Shown here one piece after another: positions 1 through 8,261 of a stretch of DNA of 20,053 bases; positions within the stretch are counted from its first letter, which is position 1; each line of letters starts with the position of its first letter. The translations under genes were made by a program, and so were the position numbers. Under the pieces are notes generated by a model. That model worked only from the letters and a program-made list of their open reading frames with translations, was not told the DNA's origin and did not search any database. The stretch comes from an alpha proteobacterium SCGC AAA288-E13 (lineage in GTDB: Bacteria; Pseudomonadota; Alphaproteobacteria; Pelagibacterales; Pelagibacteraceae), in NCBI GenBank assembly GCA_000504605.1, contig AZHQ01000013.1, positions 1 to 20,053 on the forward strand. The letters are read 5' to 3'.

Positions 1-1
1 C

Positions 2-670
2 CACAAAAAAAAATGGAATATGGAAGTTATAAGTATATCAAAAAGTGATGCTGGAGGTTTAAAGGAAGTAATTGTGTCAATTACTGGCAATAATATTTAT
101 TCAACTCTAAAATATGAATCTGGTGTTCATAGAGTACAAAGAGTTCCAGAAACCGAAACCCAAGGGAGAGTACATACATCTGCAGCAACAGTGGCAGTTT
201 TACCAGAAGCAGAAGATATTGATGTTAAGATTGAAGAAAAAGATCTTCGAATTGATGTCTTCAGATCTAGTGGTCCTGGAGGACAATCAGTAAATACCAC
301 AGATAGTGCCGTTAGAATTACTCACTTACCCACAGGGATTGTTGTTAGCCAACAAGATGAAAAATCTCAACACAAAAACAAAGCTAAAGCTATGAAAATT
401 TTAAGAGCAAGAATATATGAAGCCGAAAGAGAAAAAAAAAATATAGAAAGAGCACAAGATAGAAAAAGCAAAATTGGTACAGGTGATAGATCAGCAAGGA
501 TTAGAACATATAATTTTCCCCAAGGAAGAGTTACAGATCATAGAATAAATTTTACTCTCCATAAACTAGAAGAATTTCTAAGTGGAGAAGTATTTGATCA
601 AATGACAGAAAATCTCAGTATTCAAGATCAAGAAACGAAATTAGAATCTTTAAATAGAAATGATTATTAA
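2..670 (+). CDS. prfA: Peptide chain release factor 1 (5'-truncated by window edge)
   Basis: RF1 reads stop codons UAA and UAG on the ribosome and triggers release of the finished protein. The frame is open to the left edge (His-Lys-Lys-Lys-Trp-Asn before the first Met at 20), so the true start lies outside the window. About 222 residues are present of a family length near 355-360, so the N-terminal domain is missing. The peptidyl-hydrolase motif GGQ is at 278-286 within [10 protein letters not shown]. The neighbouring [12 protein letters not shown] segment is typical of class I release factors. RF1 rather than RF2 is chosen because prmC follows at once and because that segment is RF1-like; the stop-recognition domain is only partly visible. 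The end overlaps prmC by 11 bp, suggesting translational coupling. Confidence 0.95.
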   Translation, partial: HKKKWNMEVISISKSDAGGLKEVIVSITGNNIYSTLKYESGVHRVQRVPETETQGRVHTSAATVAVLPEAEDIDVKIEEKDLRIDVFRSSGPGGQSVNTTDSAVRITHLPTGIVVSQQDEKSQHKNKAKAMKILRARIYEAEREKKNIERAQDRKSKIGTGDRSARIRTYNFPQGRVTDHRINFTLHKLEEFLSGEVFDQMTENLSIQDQETKLESLNRNDY

Positions 671-1505
671 TAGTTTAATTAAACAGGGGTCTAAAATTTT
701 AAAAAAACAAAACATTGATTCTCATCAAATTGATGCAGAGTTGTTATTATCAAAGGCAATTAGAAAAGATAGAGTTTTTCTTTTAACAAATGACGAAAAT
801 AAAGTTTCACCAAAAGATACTTCCGATTATTTAAATTTTATTTTAAGAAGAAAACAGCATGAACCTTTGTCTTATATAACAAAAAGAAAGGAGTTTTGGA
901 GTTTAGTTTTTAATGTGAACCATAATGTATTAATACCTAGACCTGAGACTGAAATAATTGTTGAACAAGTAGTAAGAAGATTTAAAGGTAAAGGTAGTTT
1001 AAATATTTTAGATATTGGTACCGGCTCTGGATGTATACTGCTGTCTATATTAAAAGAATTAACAAAATCATATGGAATTGGAATAGATAAATCATTTAGA
1101 GCGCTTAATATTGCAAGAAAAAATTCAAAAAAACTTAATTTAATGAATAGAACTAAATTTATTCATTGTGATGTTGACAATTTTAATTTTGGTAACTATG
1201 ATGTTATTGTTTCTAATCCACCTTATATTTGTTCTCATAGAACTAGGTGCTTGAGTAAAGATATAAAAAAATTTGAACCAAAATTAGCCTTAGATGGTGG
1301 GAGCAGTGGACTAGAAATAATAAATAAAGTTGTAATTAAAGCAAAAAAGCTATTAAAAGCTAGGGGATATTTGTATATAGAAATTGGAGATAAGCAGTCA
1401 CACGAGTTGTCTGATATATTATATAGAAATGGTTTTAAGTTAGTTGAGAAGTTTTTCGATTATACAAAAACCATTCGTTGCATAATGAGCACAAAAGTAA
1501 TTTAA
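660..1505 (+). CDS. prmC: Release factor glutamine methyltransferase PrmC (HemK)
   Basis: PrmC is an S-adenosylmethionine-dependent enzyme that methylates the glutamine of the GGQ motif in release factors, which speeds termination. The 281-residue product is full length for the family. It has a helical N-terminal substrate-binding domain, the SAM-binding motif LDIGTGSG (near residue 119) and the signature catalytic NPPYI (near residue 187), which binds the substrate glutamine amide. The conserved LALDGG element follows. The ATG at 660 lies inside the last codons of prfA (11-bp overlap), which explains the lack of a separate ribosome-binding site. The prfA-prmC order pairs the enzyme with its substrate and is widely conserved. 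Confidence 0.95.
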   Translation: MIINSLIKQGSKILKKQNIDSHQIDAELLLSKAIRKDRVFLLTNDENKVSPKDTSDYLNFILRRKQHEPLSYITKRKEFWSLVFNVNHNVLIPRPETEIIVEQVVRRFKGKGSLNILDIGTGSGCILLSILKELTKSYGIGIDKSFRALNIARKNSKKLNLMNRTKFIHCDVDNFNFGNYDVIVSNPPYICSHRTRCLSKDIKKFEPKLALDGGSSGLEIINKVVIKAKKLLKARGYLYIEIGDKQSHELSDILYRNGFKLVEKFFDYTKTIRCIMSTKVI

Positions 1506-1528
1506 TTCAAAATATAGTGTTATTTATT

Positions 1529-1558
1529 TTGACAAAATAAATTTAATTTAGTTATGAT
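1529..1558 (+). promoter_or_regulatory. Sigma70-type promoter for the DUF4167 gene
   Basis: A perfect -35 TTGACA (1529-1534) is followed after 18 bp by TATGAT (1553-1558), one base from the -10 consensus. The predicted transcription start near 1565 leaves a leader of about 19 nt before the ATG at 1584. It sits in the 78-bp gap after prmC, so the DUF4167 gene can be transcribed independently of prfA-prmC. Confidence 0.7.
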
Positions 1559-1583
1559 TTAACAAATAGATCTAAATAATTTC

Positions 1584-1985
1584 ATGAGCTACCATAAACC
1601 AAGACAAAACAGATTTAGAAGTAATAATAAAGGCTTTAGGAGAAATGGTTCCCAAAATTTTAGAACCGGTGATAACAATACTGTTTCAAATAGTTTTCAA
1701 AGAAAATCTTTTAATAGAAATGGTTTTAATGCCGAAAAGTTATTAGAGAAATATAAGAATCTTGCAATAGAAGCATCATCAAATGGGGATAAAATTTTAT
1801 CTGAAAGTTATTATCAATATGCAGATCATTTTTTAAGAGTAATTGAAAATCGTAATCTGATTCAAAATAATTCAAAACTAGATTTGAACAATTCTTCAAT
1901 AAAGACAAATTCTGATGATAAAATTATTTTAGAAAATGAAAAAAATTCTTCTGCACAACAACCAAAAAATAGTAAAGAGATTTAG
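1584..1985 (+). CDS. DUF4167 domain protein, basic and Asn-rich
   Basis: This 133-residue protein matches the alphaproteobacterial DUF4167 family by layout. A very basic, Arg/Asn-rich start (MSYHKPRQNRFR) leads to a short helical region, about residues 50-91. That region contains the family-like elements AEKLLEKYKNLAIEA and ADHFLRVIE. The polar tail is rich in Asn, Lys and Ser. The biochemical role is not established; the basic N-terminus suggests nucleic-acid or ribosome contact, which is only inference. Location right after prfA-prmC is the usual alphaproteobacterial context. The conserved glycine-rich linker I expect between the basic start and the helix appears shortened. Its stop codon interlocks with that of the M23 peptidase gene on the other strand (shared TTAG, 1982-1985). 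Confidence 0.8.
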   Translation: MSYHKPRQNRFRSNNKGFRRNGSQNFRTGDNNTVSNSFQRKSFNRNGFNAEKLLEKYKNLAIEASSNGDKILSESYYQYADHFLRVIENRNLIQNNSKLDLNNSSIKTNSDDKIILENEKNSSAQQPKNSKEI

Positions 1986-3301
1986 AATTTAATTTTTTTC
2001 GATATTGTTTCTGCTAACAAAACATCCGTTTTAATTCTTTGGATTTCAAATTTTTCTCTGTCTTTGCCTTTTAAAATTTTTCCGGACGGTAAATTTAATT
2101 TTTGAGAATCCACTTTTTTCCCATTCACAATAACTTCATAGTGCAAATGTGGTCCTGTAGATAATCCTGTAGACCCGACATAACCGATAATTTGTCCTTG
2201 CGTAACTTTTTTTCCAGCTTTAATTTTATTAGCAAATTTAGAAAGATGTGCATAAATAGTTGAGTAAGTAGAATTATGTATTATTTCAATACAATTTCCT
2301 CCAGCGCCACATCTTTGAGCTCTAACTACTTTTCCAGTTCCAGAAGCCATAATAGGAGTTCCCTTAAGTGCAGCAAAATCAGTACCTAAATGTTTTTTAT
2401 TATATCCAAGGATAGGATGTTTTCTAATTCCAAAAAGTGATGAAAGTCTAGCTCCATTAATTGGAGTTTTCATTAAAGCTTTTTCTACACTTTTTCCATT
2501 AATATCAAAGTATCCAAAAAATTTATCAGTTTTAAAATTATACAATGCTAATTCTTTATTTTGAACAGACATGTAGGCGTAAATAATTTTGCCATTTGAA
2601 TACCATTCACCGTCTTCATCAACAAAAGTTTCATAGAGAATTTGAAATGTATCATTTTTTCTAATATCTCTTTGAAAATCAATTTCAAAACCATATATTC
2701 TTGCAAATTCTATAATTATATTGGGATCTAAATTATTTTCTATTGCAGAAGTATATAAATTTTTTTCAATAATATTCTCGGAAAAAGCTATTTTTTTAAA
2801 TAACTGAGTAATTATTTTTTTTGCAATAAATTTATTGTTTATATCCTTACTTAAACTAATATTAATTGATTTAGAAATTGGTAGATTTAATTTTACCAAA
2901 TTTTGACTACCTGATATATTTTTTTCAATTACTAAATCTATAATCATACCTGCTTTTAATTTATTGGGTTTAAGAAATTTTTTTAGTTCACTATTTGCTT
3001 TAGAAATATCTTTTTGATCAATATTATAATTTTTAAACACATTATTTAAATTTTCTCCTTTTTTTATTTTATGCACAATGTTTAAAAAAGGAGAATTGAT
3101 TTTTCGAAATATAAATTCATTCAATTCTAAAAAATAATTACTTTCTAGAATTCTACTAAGAGTCTCCTCTCTTTTTTGACTTGAAGTATCTTGATATTTG
3201 GTAACAAAAAAAATAAATAATATTAAAATTAAGGATATGATAGCGTATAATGATTTTCTTAATTTAGTATATATCTTTGGTTGAATTGAATAAATCATCA
3301 A
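1982..3301 (-). CDS. M23-family peptidoglycan endopeptidase, membrane-anchored
   Basis: Likely cleaves peptide cross-links of peptidoglycan in the periplasm during growth or division. The 439-residue protein begins with a basic stretch and one membrane segment (about residues 18-34), consistent with a signal anchor. A LysM/OapA-like region (KIKKGENLNNVF, about 78-90) and a middle helical domain follow. The C-terminal LytM/M23 domain has all expected zinc ligands visible: H304 and D308 (HLGTD), and H385/H387 (HLH). Two cysteines (331 and 337, in RCGAGGNC) lie in the first M23 strands and could form a disulfide. Active M23 enzymes keep all these ligands, so this is predicted to be catalytic rather than an EnvC/NlpD-type activator. 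The gene starts head-to-head with the rRNA operon leader. Confidence 0.9.
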   Translation of the reverse strand: MMIYSIQPKIYTKLRKSLYAIISLILILFIFFVTKYQDTSSQKREETLSRILESNYFLELNEFIFRKINSPFLNIVHKIKKGENLNNVFKNYNIDQKDISKANSELKKFLKPNKLKAGMIIDLVIEKNISGSQNLVKLNLPISKSINISLSKDINNKFIAKKIITQLFKKIAFSENIIEKNLYTSAIENNLDPNIIIEFARIYGFEIDFQRDIRKNDTFQILYETFVDEDGEWYSNGKIIYAYMSVQNKELALYNFKTDKFFGYFDINGKSVEKALMKTPINGARLSSLFGIRKHPILGYNKKHLGTDFAALKGTPIMASGTGKVVRAQRCGAGGNCIEIIHNSTYSTIYAHLSKFANKIKAGKKVTQGQIIGYVGSTGLSTGPHLHYEVIVNGKKVDSQKLNLPSGKILKGKDREKFEIQRIKTDVLLAETISKKIKF

Positions 3302-3504
3302 GTTAATTTTATAATTGTATTAAATTCTAATTTTATTTTTGTTTTGAATATTATCAATAAAATCAAGGTATTTTAAGCCAAATAGTAACTTTCTTAGCGC
3401 TTGATTTATTTGATTATTATAATATAAGCAACGTTCCCAAAGTTATATAAATTATATTAAATGTTGGGAAATCAAAGCAGGGAATTTTTGTATTTCTGCT
3501 TTTA

Positions 3505-3515
3505 GTTCTTTAATT
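3505..3515 (+). promoter_or_regulatory. boxA-like antitermination element, 16S leader
   Basis: GTTCTTTAATT closely matches the boxA core (G[CT]TCTTTAA) bound by NusB-NusE(S10) in rRNA leaders to keep RNA polymerase from terminating early. It lies in the expected place, between the promoter and the 16S gene. A second copy of the core occurs before 23S. Confidence 0.6.
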
Positions 3516-3526
3516 TTGTAAATATC

Positions 3527-3551
3527 TAAGAAGAGAAGTGTGGACGGTTAA
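3527..3551 (+). other. Left arm of the pre-16S processing stem
   Basis: Complementary to 5166-5190 downstream of 16S: 24 of 25 positions pair, counting two G-U pairs, with one mismatch (3541/5176). Flanking complementary arms that loop out 16S are the classical substrate for RNase III in rRNA maturation. That role is inferred from position. Confidence 0.7.
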
Positions 3552-3579
3552 GGTTACCAAATTTTGTCGTACACACTTC
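3535..3579 (+). repeat. Local leader hairpin overlapping the processing stem
   Basis: GAAGTGTG (3535-3542) pairs with CACACTTC (3572-3579), with a possible extension GAC/GTC inside. Its left arm lies within the left arm of the long-range pre-16S stem, so both cannot exist at once. Base complementarity is seen directly; the switching idea is inference. Confidence 0.5.
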
Positions 3580-3585
3580 AAGAAG

Positions 3586-3610
3586 TATAAATAAATTATA
3601 TTTATTTATA
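3586..3610 (+). repeat. AT-only palindrome upstream of 16S
   Basis: A perfect inverted repeat with 11-bp arms and a 3-nt centre, made only of A and T, lying 25 bp before the 16S start. It could form a weak hairpin in the precursor or simply reflect base composition. Confidence 0.4.
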
Positions 3611-3634
3611 TGAAGCTAGTGTGCGCCGTTATTA

Positions 3635-5112
<1,478 letters not shown>

Positions 5113-5165
5113 AAGGATGAACAAAAAGATATTGCTTTTTGATCTAAAAAATACACAGGTTAATG

Positions 5166-5190
5166 TTGACCGTCCTCATTTCTCTTCTTA
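5166..5190 (+). other. Right arm of the pre-16S processing stem
   Basis: Pairs with 3527-3551 upstream of 16S. The most solid part is TTCTCTTCTT (5180-5189) against AAGAAGAGAA (3528-3537), plus ACCGTCC (5169-5175) against GGACGGT (3542-3548). Confidence 0.7.
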
Positions 5191-5221
5191 AAAGTGTTTC
5201 GGACTTACAAAAAATATGTAG

Positions 5222-5298
<77 letters not shown>

Positions 5299-5308
5299 TG
5301 ACTTAACT

Positions 5309-5384
5309 GGGGGATTAGCTCAGCTGGGAGAGCGCCTGATTTGCATTCAGGAGGTCAGCGGTTCGATCCCGCTATCCTCCACCA
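5309..5384 (+). tRNA. tRNA-Ala (anticodon TGC)
   Basis: A 76-nt cloverleaf. The acceptor GGGGGAT (5309-5315) pairs with ATCCTCC (5374-5380), with the G3-U70 wobble that identifies alanine tRNAs, then ACCA (5381-5384). The anticodon stem CCTGA/TCAGG encloses TTTGCAT, with anticodon TGC at 5342-5344. It lies 10 nt after tRNA-Ile in the spacer. Confidence 0.97.
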
Positions 5385-5395
5385 TGAAACACTTA

Positions 5396-5406
5396 GATCT
5401 TTAAAA
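5396..5406 (+). promoter_or_regulatory. boxA-like element before 23S
   Basis: GATCTTTAAAA matches the boxA core at the usual spacer position between tRNA-Ala and 23S, echoing the leader copy at 3505-3515. Confidence 0.5.
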
Positions 5407-5439
5407 TTGTAAATATTATTATTATCAATATCTATATCC

Positions 5440-5504
5440 GAACATTAATAATTTTATTAATGTTCAAATAAAAATTTGATTAGAACACAGAATTTTTTTC
5501 TGTG
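5440..5504 (+). repeat. Two spacer hairpins before 23S
   Basis: The first is a perfect inverted repeat with 12-nt arms (5440-5451 and 5454-5465), read as GAACATTAATAA against its complement. The second pairs CACAGAA (5486-5492) with TTCTGTG (5498-5504) over a T-rich loop, ending about 5 nt before 23S. They probably take part in 23S 5' maturation. The matching sequences beyond the 23S 3' end are absent, so a long 23S processing stem cannot be checked. Confidence 0.5.
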
Positions 5505-5508
5505 CATA

Positions 5509-5826
5509 AATCAAGCGTTTAAGGGCGTGTGGCGGATGCCTTGGCACTGAAAGACGATGAAGGACGTGGTATACTGCGATAAGTTTCGGGGAGCTGTATG
5601 CAAGCTTTGATCCGAAAATTTCCGAATGGGGAAACCCAACTCTTTATGAGTTACTTTACACTGAATTCATAGGTGTAAAGAGGCAACCTGGAGAACTGAA
5701 ACATCTAAGTAACCAGAGGAAAAAAAATCAATTGAGACTCCGTGAGTAGTGGCGAGCGAAAGCGGACTAGGCCAGTAATTTTGTTAATATAATTTGAATA
5801 GTTTGGAAAACCTAACCATAGAAGGT
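5509..5826 (+). rRNA. rrl: 23S ribosomal RNA, 5' fragment only
   Basis: Recognised by conserved domain I blocks in order: GGATGCCTTGGCA near the start, GATGAAGGACGTG, TTTCCGAATGGGGAAACCCA, CATAGGTGTAAAGAGG, GAACTGAAACATCTAAGTA, and GAGTAGTGGCGAGCGAAAG. Similarity runs to about 5826 (GGAAAACCTAACCATAGAAGGT). There the expected continuation (roughly GATAG) is replaced by protein-coding sequence of ubiG. Only about 318 of roughly 2,750 nt are present, so this fragment alone cannot give a functional large subunit. The start is set by homology with the E. coli 5' end. No 5S gene follows. See the junction entry. Confidence 0.93.
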
Positions 5827-5832
5827 TGTTGA
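5821..5832. other. Chimeric junction between 23S rRNA and ubiG
   Basis: To the left, sequence fits 23S domain I through about 5826. To the right, the ubiG reading frame becomes meaningful from about 5828. There is no intergenic DNA, no start codon for ubiG and no transposon-like sequence. The exact join is uncertain by a few bases because GGTTGTTG could belong to either side (possible short microhomology). An assembly or amplification chimera is the simplest reading; a true deletion or inversion would destroy essential rRNA unless another copy exists. Confidence 0.85.
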
Positions 5833-6418
5833 GCATTTTAACATAGCTAGTTCAAAAAAACCTCTGGATAACCTTTCCTTACTAGATATAGGTTGTGGGG
5901 GTGGTCTGTTGTCAGAACCTATGTATAAACTTGGTGCAAAGGTAACAGGAATTGATGCTTCAAAAAAAAATATTAATATTGCTAAAATTCATGCCAAAAA
6001 AAAAAAATTAAAAATTAATTACGTTACTAGTTCACCTGAAAAATTAAAAATTAAAAAAAAATTTGATGTAATTTTAAGCATGGAAATTATTGAGCATGTT
6101 TCTGATTTAGACTACTTTATAAAATCTTGTTCAAACTTATTAAAAAAAAATGGCGTTATGTTTGTTGCAACGATCAATAGAACTTTAAAATCTTATTTAT
6201 TTGCTGTTGTTGGAGCAGAATATATTTTAAAATGGTTGCCAATTGGAACGCACGATTGGAATTTATTTGTAAAACCAGATGAATTAGTTAAGGCCTCAAT
6301 AAAATATAATTTAAAATTAAACGAAATTCGCGGAATGATATATATTCCACTTTTAGATCAATGGAAAACTGGTAAAGACTGTTCAGTAAACTATATATCT
6401 TCTTTCGTAAAAAAATAA
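5828..6418 (+). pseudogene. ubiG: Ubiquinone O-methyltransferase UbiG, 5'-truncated
   Basis: UbiG performs both O-methylation steps in ubiquinone synthesis using SAM. The open frame begins right after an in-frame TAG (5819-5821) that lies within 23S sequence, and it has no proper start. It encodes about 196 residues against a family length near 245, so roughly the first 45-50 residues are missing. What remains is intact: SAM motif LDIGCGGGLLSEP (from about 5882), the ME(I/M)IEHV element, and the family-specific VVGAEYIL...GTHDW...FVKP stretch. The C-terminal VNYI element is also present. A TTG at 5909 is an in-frame codon and not a credible start, because the SAM motif precedes it. Two long A-tracts (5962-5970 and 5996-6007) stay in frame. 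The truncation is ascribed to the junction, so the native gene is probably whole. Confidence 0.9.
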
Positions 6419-6419
6419 T

Positions 6420-6839
6420 TTAATTTTCAGTTTTGTCGTACCACGGAATAATAGTGGTTTCGATTCCTTCCTCATTCAGCTCGTCAATTTCTTCGACTGT
6501 CACATTACCATAAATACCTCTTATTTTTTTTGTATCATCATAATGAATGCTTCTAGCTTCTTGAGCAAAGTTATCACCAACATATTTACAATTTTCTTTA
6601 ATAAATTTTTGATATTCAATAATTTTTTTCTTTATATTTTTTTGGAATTTATAACTTTCATTATTAATTTTTTTTGAATTTGATACATTCGGTGACATTA
6701 AAGACTTATTAATATTAGTAGAATCACATTCAATACATGTAATTATCTTTCTTTTCATAAGTCTTTCAAATTCTTCTGAACTTGCAAACCAGCTGTCAAA
6801 AGTACAATTGCACTTGCATGTTAAATTATATTTGATCAT
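6420..6839 (-). CDS. DUF1178 family protein
   Basis: This 139-residue protein has the DUF1178 pattern: start MIKYNLTCKCNCTFDSWF, then CIECDS with paired cysteines, then KSLMSPNVS. The N-terminal part resembles a small zinc-ribbon-like fold; the rest is charged, ending with YGNVTVEEIDELNEEGIE. The function of the family is unknown. It commonly lies beside ubiG in Alphaproteobacteria, and here it converges on ubiG with one base between the two stop codons. That supports its identity and shows that the ubiG 3' side is a natural neighbourhood. Confidence 0.85.
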   Translation of the reverse strand: MIKYNLTCKCNCTFDSWFASSEEFERLMKRKIITCIECDSTNINKSLMSPNVSNSKKINNESYKFQKNIKKKIIEYQKFIKENCKYVGDNFAQEARSIHYDDTKKIRGIYGNVTVEEIDELNEEGIETTIIPWYDKTEN

Positions 6840-6877
6840 ATTTATTTAATTAATAATTATTTTGAATAAATCAAGTT

Positions 6878-8182
6878 CTAGTTTCTATAATCAGTATTTA
6901 TATTAATATATTCTTTGGTAAAATCACAAGTATAAACAGTGAAATTACTTTTGCCCATATTTATTTCAATATTAATTTCTATAGAATCCCATTGCATATA
7001 CTCCTTGACAGCCTCTTCATTATAATCATTTATTTGTTGGCCATTTTCTACAACAGTAAAATCTCCAAATTTAATTATTAACTTATCTACAAGTATAATT
7101 TCTTCTGATTTTCCAATCGCCATGACAATTCTCCCCCAGTTTGGATCCTCGCCTGCAATAGCAGTTTTAATTAAGGGAGAGTTTGCCACAGAAAATGCAA
7201 TTTTTTTTGCGCTTTGTACCGATCTAGCTTTAATTATATTAATAGTCAAAAATTTTTTTGCCCCCTCACCATCTGCAACAATTTGTTTTGACAAATTTAG
7301 CATTATATTGTGCAAAGATTTTTCAAACTCTTTTAATTTGGGATCTAAAACATTATAAATTTTTGAATTTTTCGCTAACCCTGTTGAAAAAATTCCTACC
7401 ATATCATTTGTCGAAGTATCTCCATCCACAGTTATTGCATTAAATGTCGTATTAACATTTCTCATCAATAATGACTTTAAAATAACCGAAGGAATATTTG
7501 CATCGGTAAATATAAACGCCAACATGGTAGCCATGTTGGGAGCTATCATTCCTGATCCTTTAGCTATAGCGGAAATTTTTATTTTTTTATTACCAATTTC
7601 GCATTCTTCATAAGCAAGCTTTGGTTTTGTATCAGTTGTCATAATTGCAGAGGCAACTTTAAACCAAACATATTTATTTTGATCATCTTTTAATTTTTCT
7701 ACTAAATGCGGAATGGTTCTTTTTATTTTATCAGTTGGAAAAGTATTACCAATAACACCGGTGGAAGCAAAAATTATTTCATTTGGACTAACTACGTCAC
7801 TCACTCCTCCTGGAGCTTGAGCTAATTTTAATGTTAATTGTTTCGATAGTGACTTAGATAATTCATTTAAACTTTGTAGACCCTTTTTCCCAGTAAAAGT
7901 ATTGGCGTTTTTTGTATTTATTAATAGAGCTTTTATTAATTTATTTTTAATTTTTAAATTCCAATTAATACTATTGGAAATAATTTGAGATTTTGTGTAA
8001 ATTGCAGCAAATTTTGCTCCATTTCTAAAATAAAACAGAGATAAATCATCTCTACCATCTCCATACAAATCAGCAGAAACAGCTGATATAGAAAGCCCCC
8101 CTATTTTCTTTAGTCCTTGAAAATCTCCCATTTTAGATATTCTTAACTTTGGATTTAACAAGTTTTTTAAATTAATGGTCAT
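6878..8182 (-). CDS. argJ: Ornithine acetyltransferase / N-acetylglutamate synthase ArgJ
   Basis: ArgJ recycles the acetyl group from N-acetylornithine to glutamate in arginine synthesis, and bifunctional forms also use acetyl-CoA. The 434-residue protein is slightly longer than the usual ~405-415. It contains KGSGMIAPNMATML, in which the chain self-cleaves between Ala218 and Thr219; the new N-terminal threonine is the nucleophile. The later conserved VDGDTSTND and AGEDPNWGRI blocks are present, as is a C-terminal NTDYRN. Whether it is mono- or bifunctional cannot be told from sequence alone. argF, a later step of the same pathway, lies at the right end of the window. argJ is divergent from secA. 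Confidence 0.95.
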   Translation of the reverse strand: MTINLKNLLNPKLRISKMGDFQGLKKIGGLSISAVSADLYGDGRDDLSLFYFRNGAKFAAIYTKSQIISNSINWNLKIKNKLIKALLINTKNANTFTGKKGLQSLNELSKSLSKQLTLKLAQAPGGVSDVVSPNEIIFASTGVIGNTFPTDKIKRTIPHLVEKLKDDQNKYVWFKVASAIMTTDTKPKLAYEECEIGNKKIKISAIAKGSGMIAPNMATMLAFIFTDANIPSVILKSLLMRNVNTTFNAITVDGDTSTNDMVGIFSTGLAKNSKIYNVLDPKLKEFEKSLHNIMLNLSKQIVADGEGAKKFLTINIIKARSVQSAKKIAFSVANSPLIKTAIAGEDPNWGRIVMAIGKSEEIILVDKLIIKFGDFTVVENGQQINDYNEEAVKEYMQWDSIEINIEINMGKSNFTVYTCDFTKEYININTDYRN

Positions 8183-8261
8183 TTTGTTTAATTTTGATAA
8201 TAAATAATTATATAAATACTAGTTTTATGAAATTTCATCAAATTAAAAAGATAATATAAAA
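8183..8261. promoter_or_regulatory. Divergent argJ-secA intergenic region
   Basis: A 79-bp AT-rich gap must hold promoters for both genes. On the plus strand TTGATA (8194-8199) followed after 17 bp by TACTAG (8217-8222) is a weak candidate for secA. A short palindrome TGAAATTTCA lies at 8228-8237. No clear Shine-Dalgarno sequence precedes secA. None of these assignments is firm. Confidence 0.35.

Larger units (their letters stand above)
3302..3634 (+). promoter_or_regulatory. rRNA operon promoter and leader region (divergent from M23 gene)
   Basis: This 333-bp non-coding stretch separates the M23 gene from 16S. The best promoter candidates lie at 3401-3428: TTGATT (3401-3406), 16 bp, then TATAAG (3423-3428), overlapping a perfect TATAAT at 3418-3423 that lacks a good -35. 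A GC-containing discriminator (CAACG) follows, as expected for a stringently controlled rRNA promoter. Downstream are a small inverted repeat (TTCCCAA 3434-3440 with TTGGGAA 3464-3470), a boxA-like element, two competing stems near 3527-3579 and an AT-only palindrome at 3586-3610. No protein-coding gene is seen. The exact start site cannot be fixed by eye. Confidence 0.6.

Noticed and set aside
5440..5465. Inverted repeat as an insertion-sequence end or attachment site
   Set aside because: It is inside the 16S-23S spacer, has no partner repeat or transposase, and is better explained as a precursor-rRNA hairpin.
5909..5911. TTG as start of a short methyltransferase gene
   Set aside because: The conserved SAM motif lies upstream in the same frame, so this is an internal codon of truncated ubiG.
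7122..7443. Two plus-strand open frames within argJ
   Set aside because: Antisense to a well-conserved gene; no recognisable protein.
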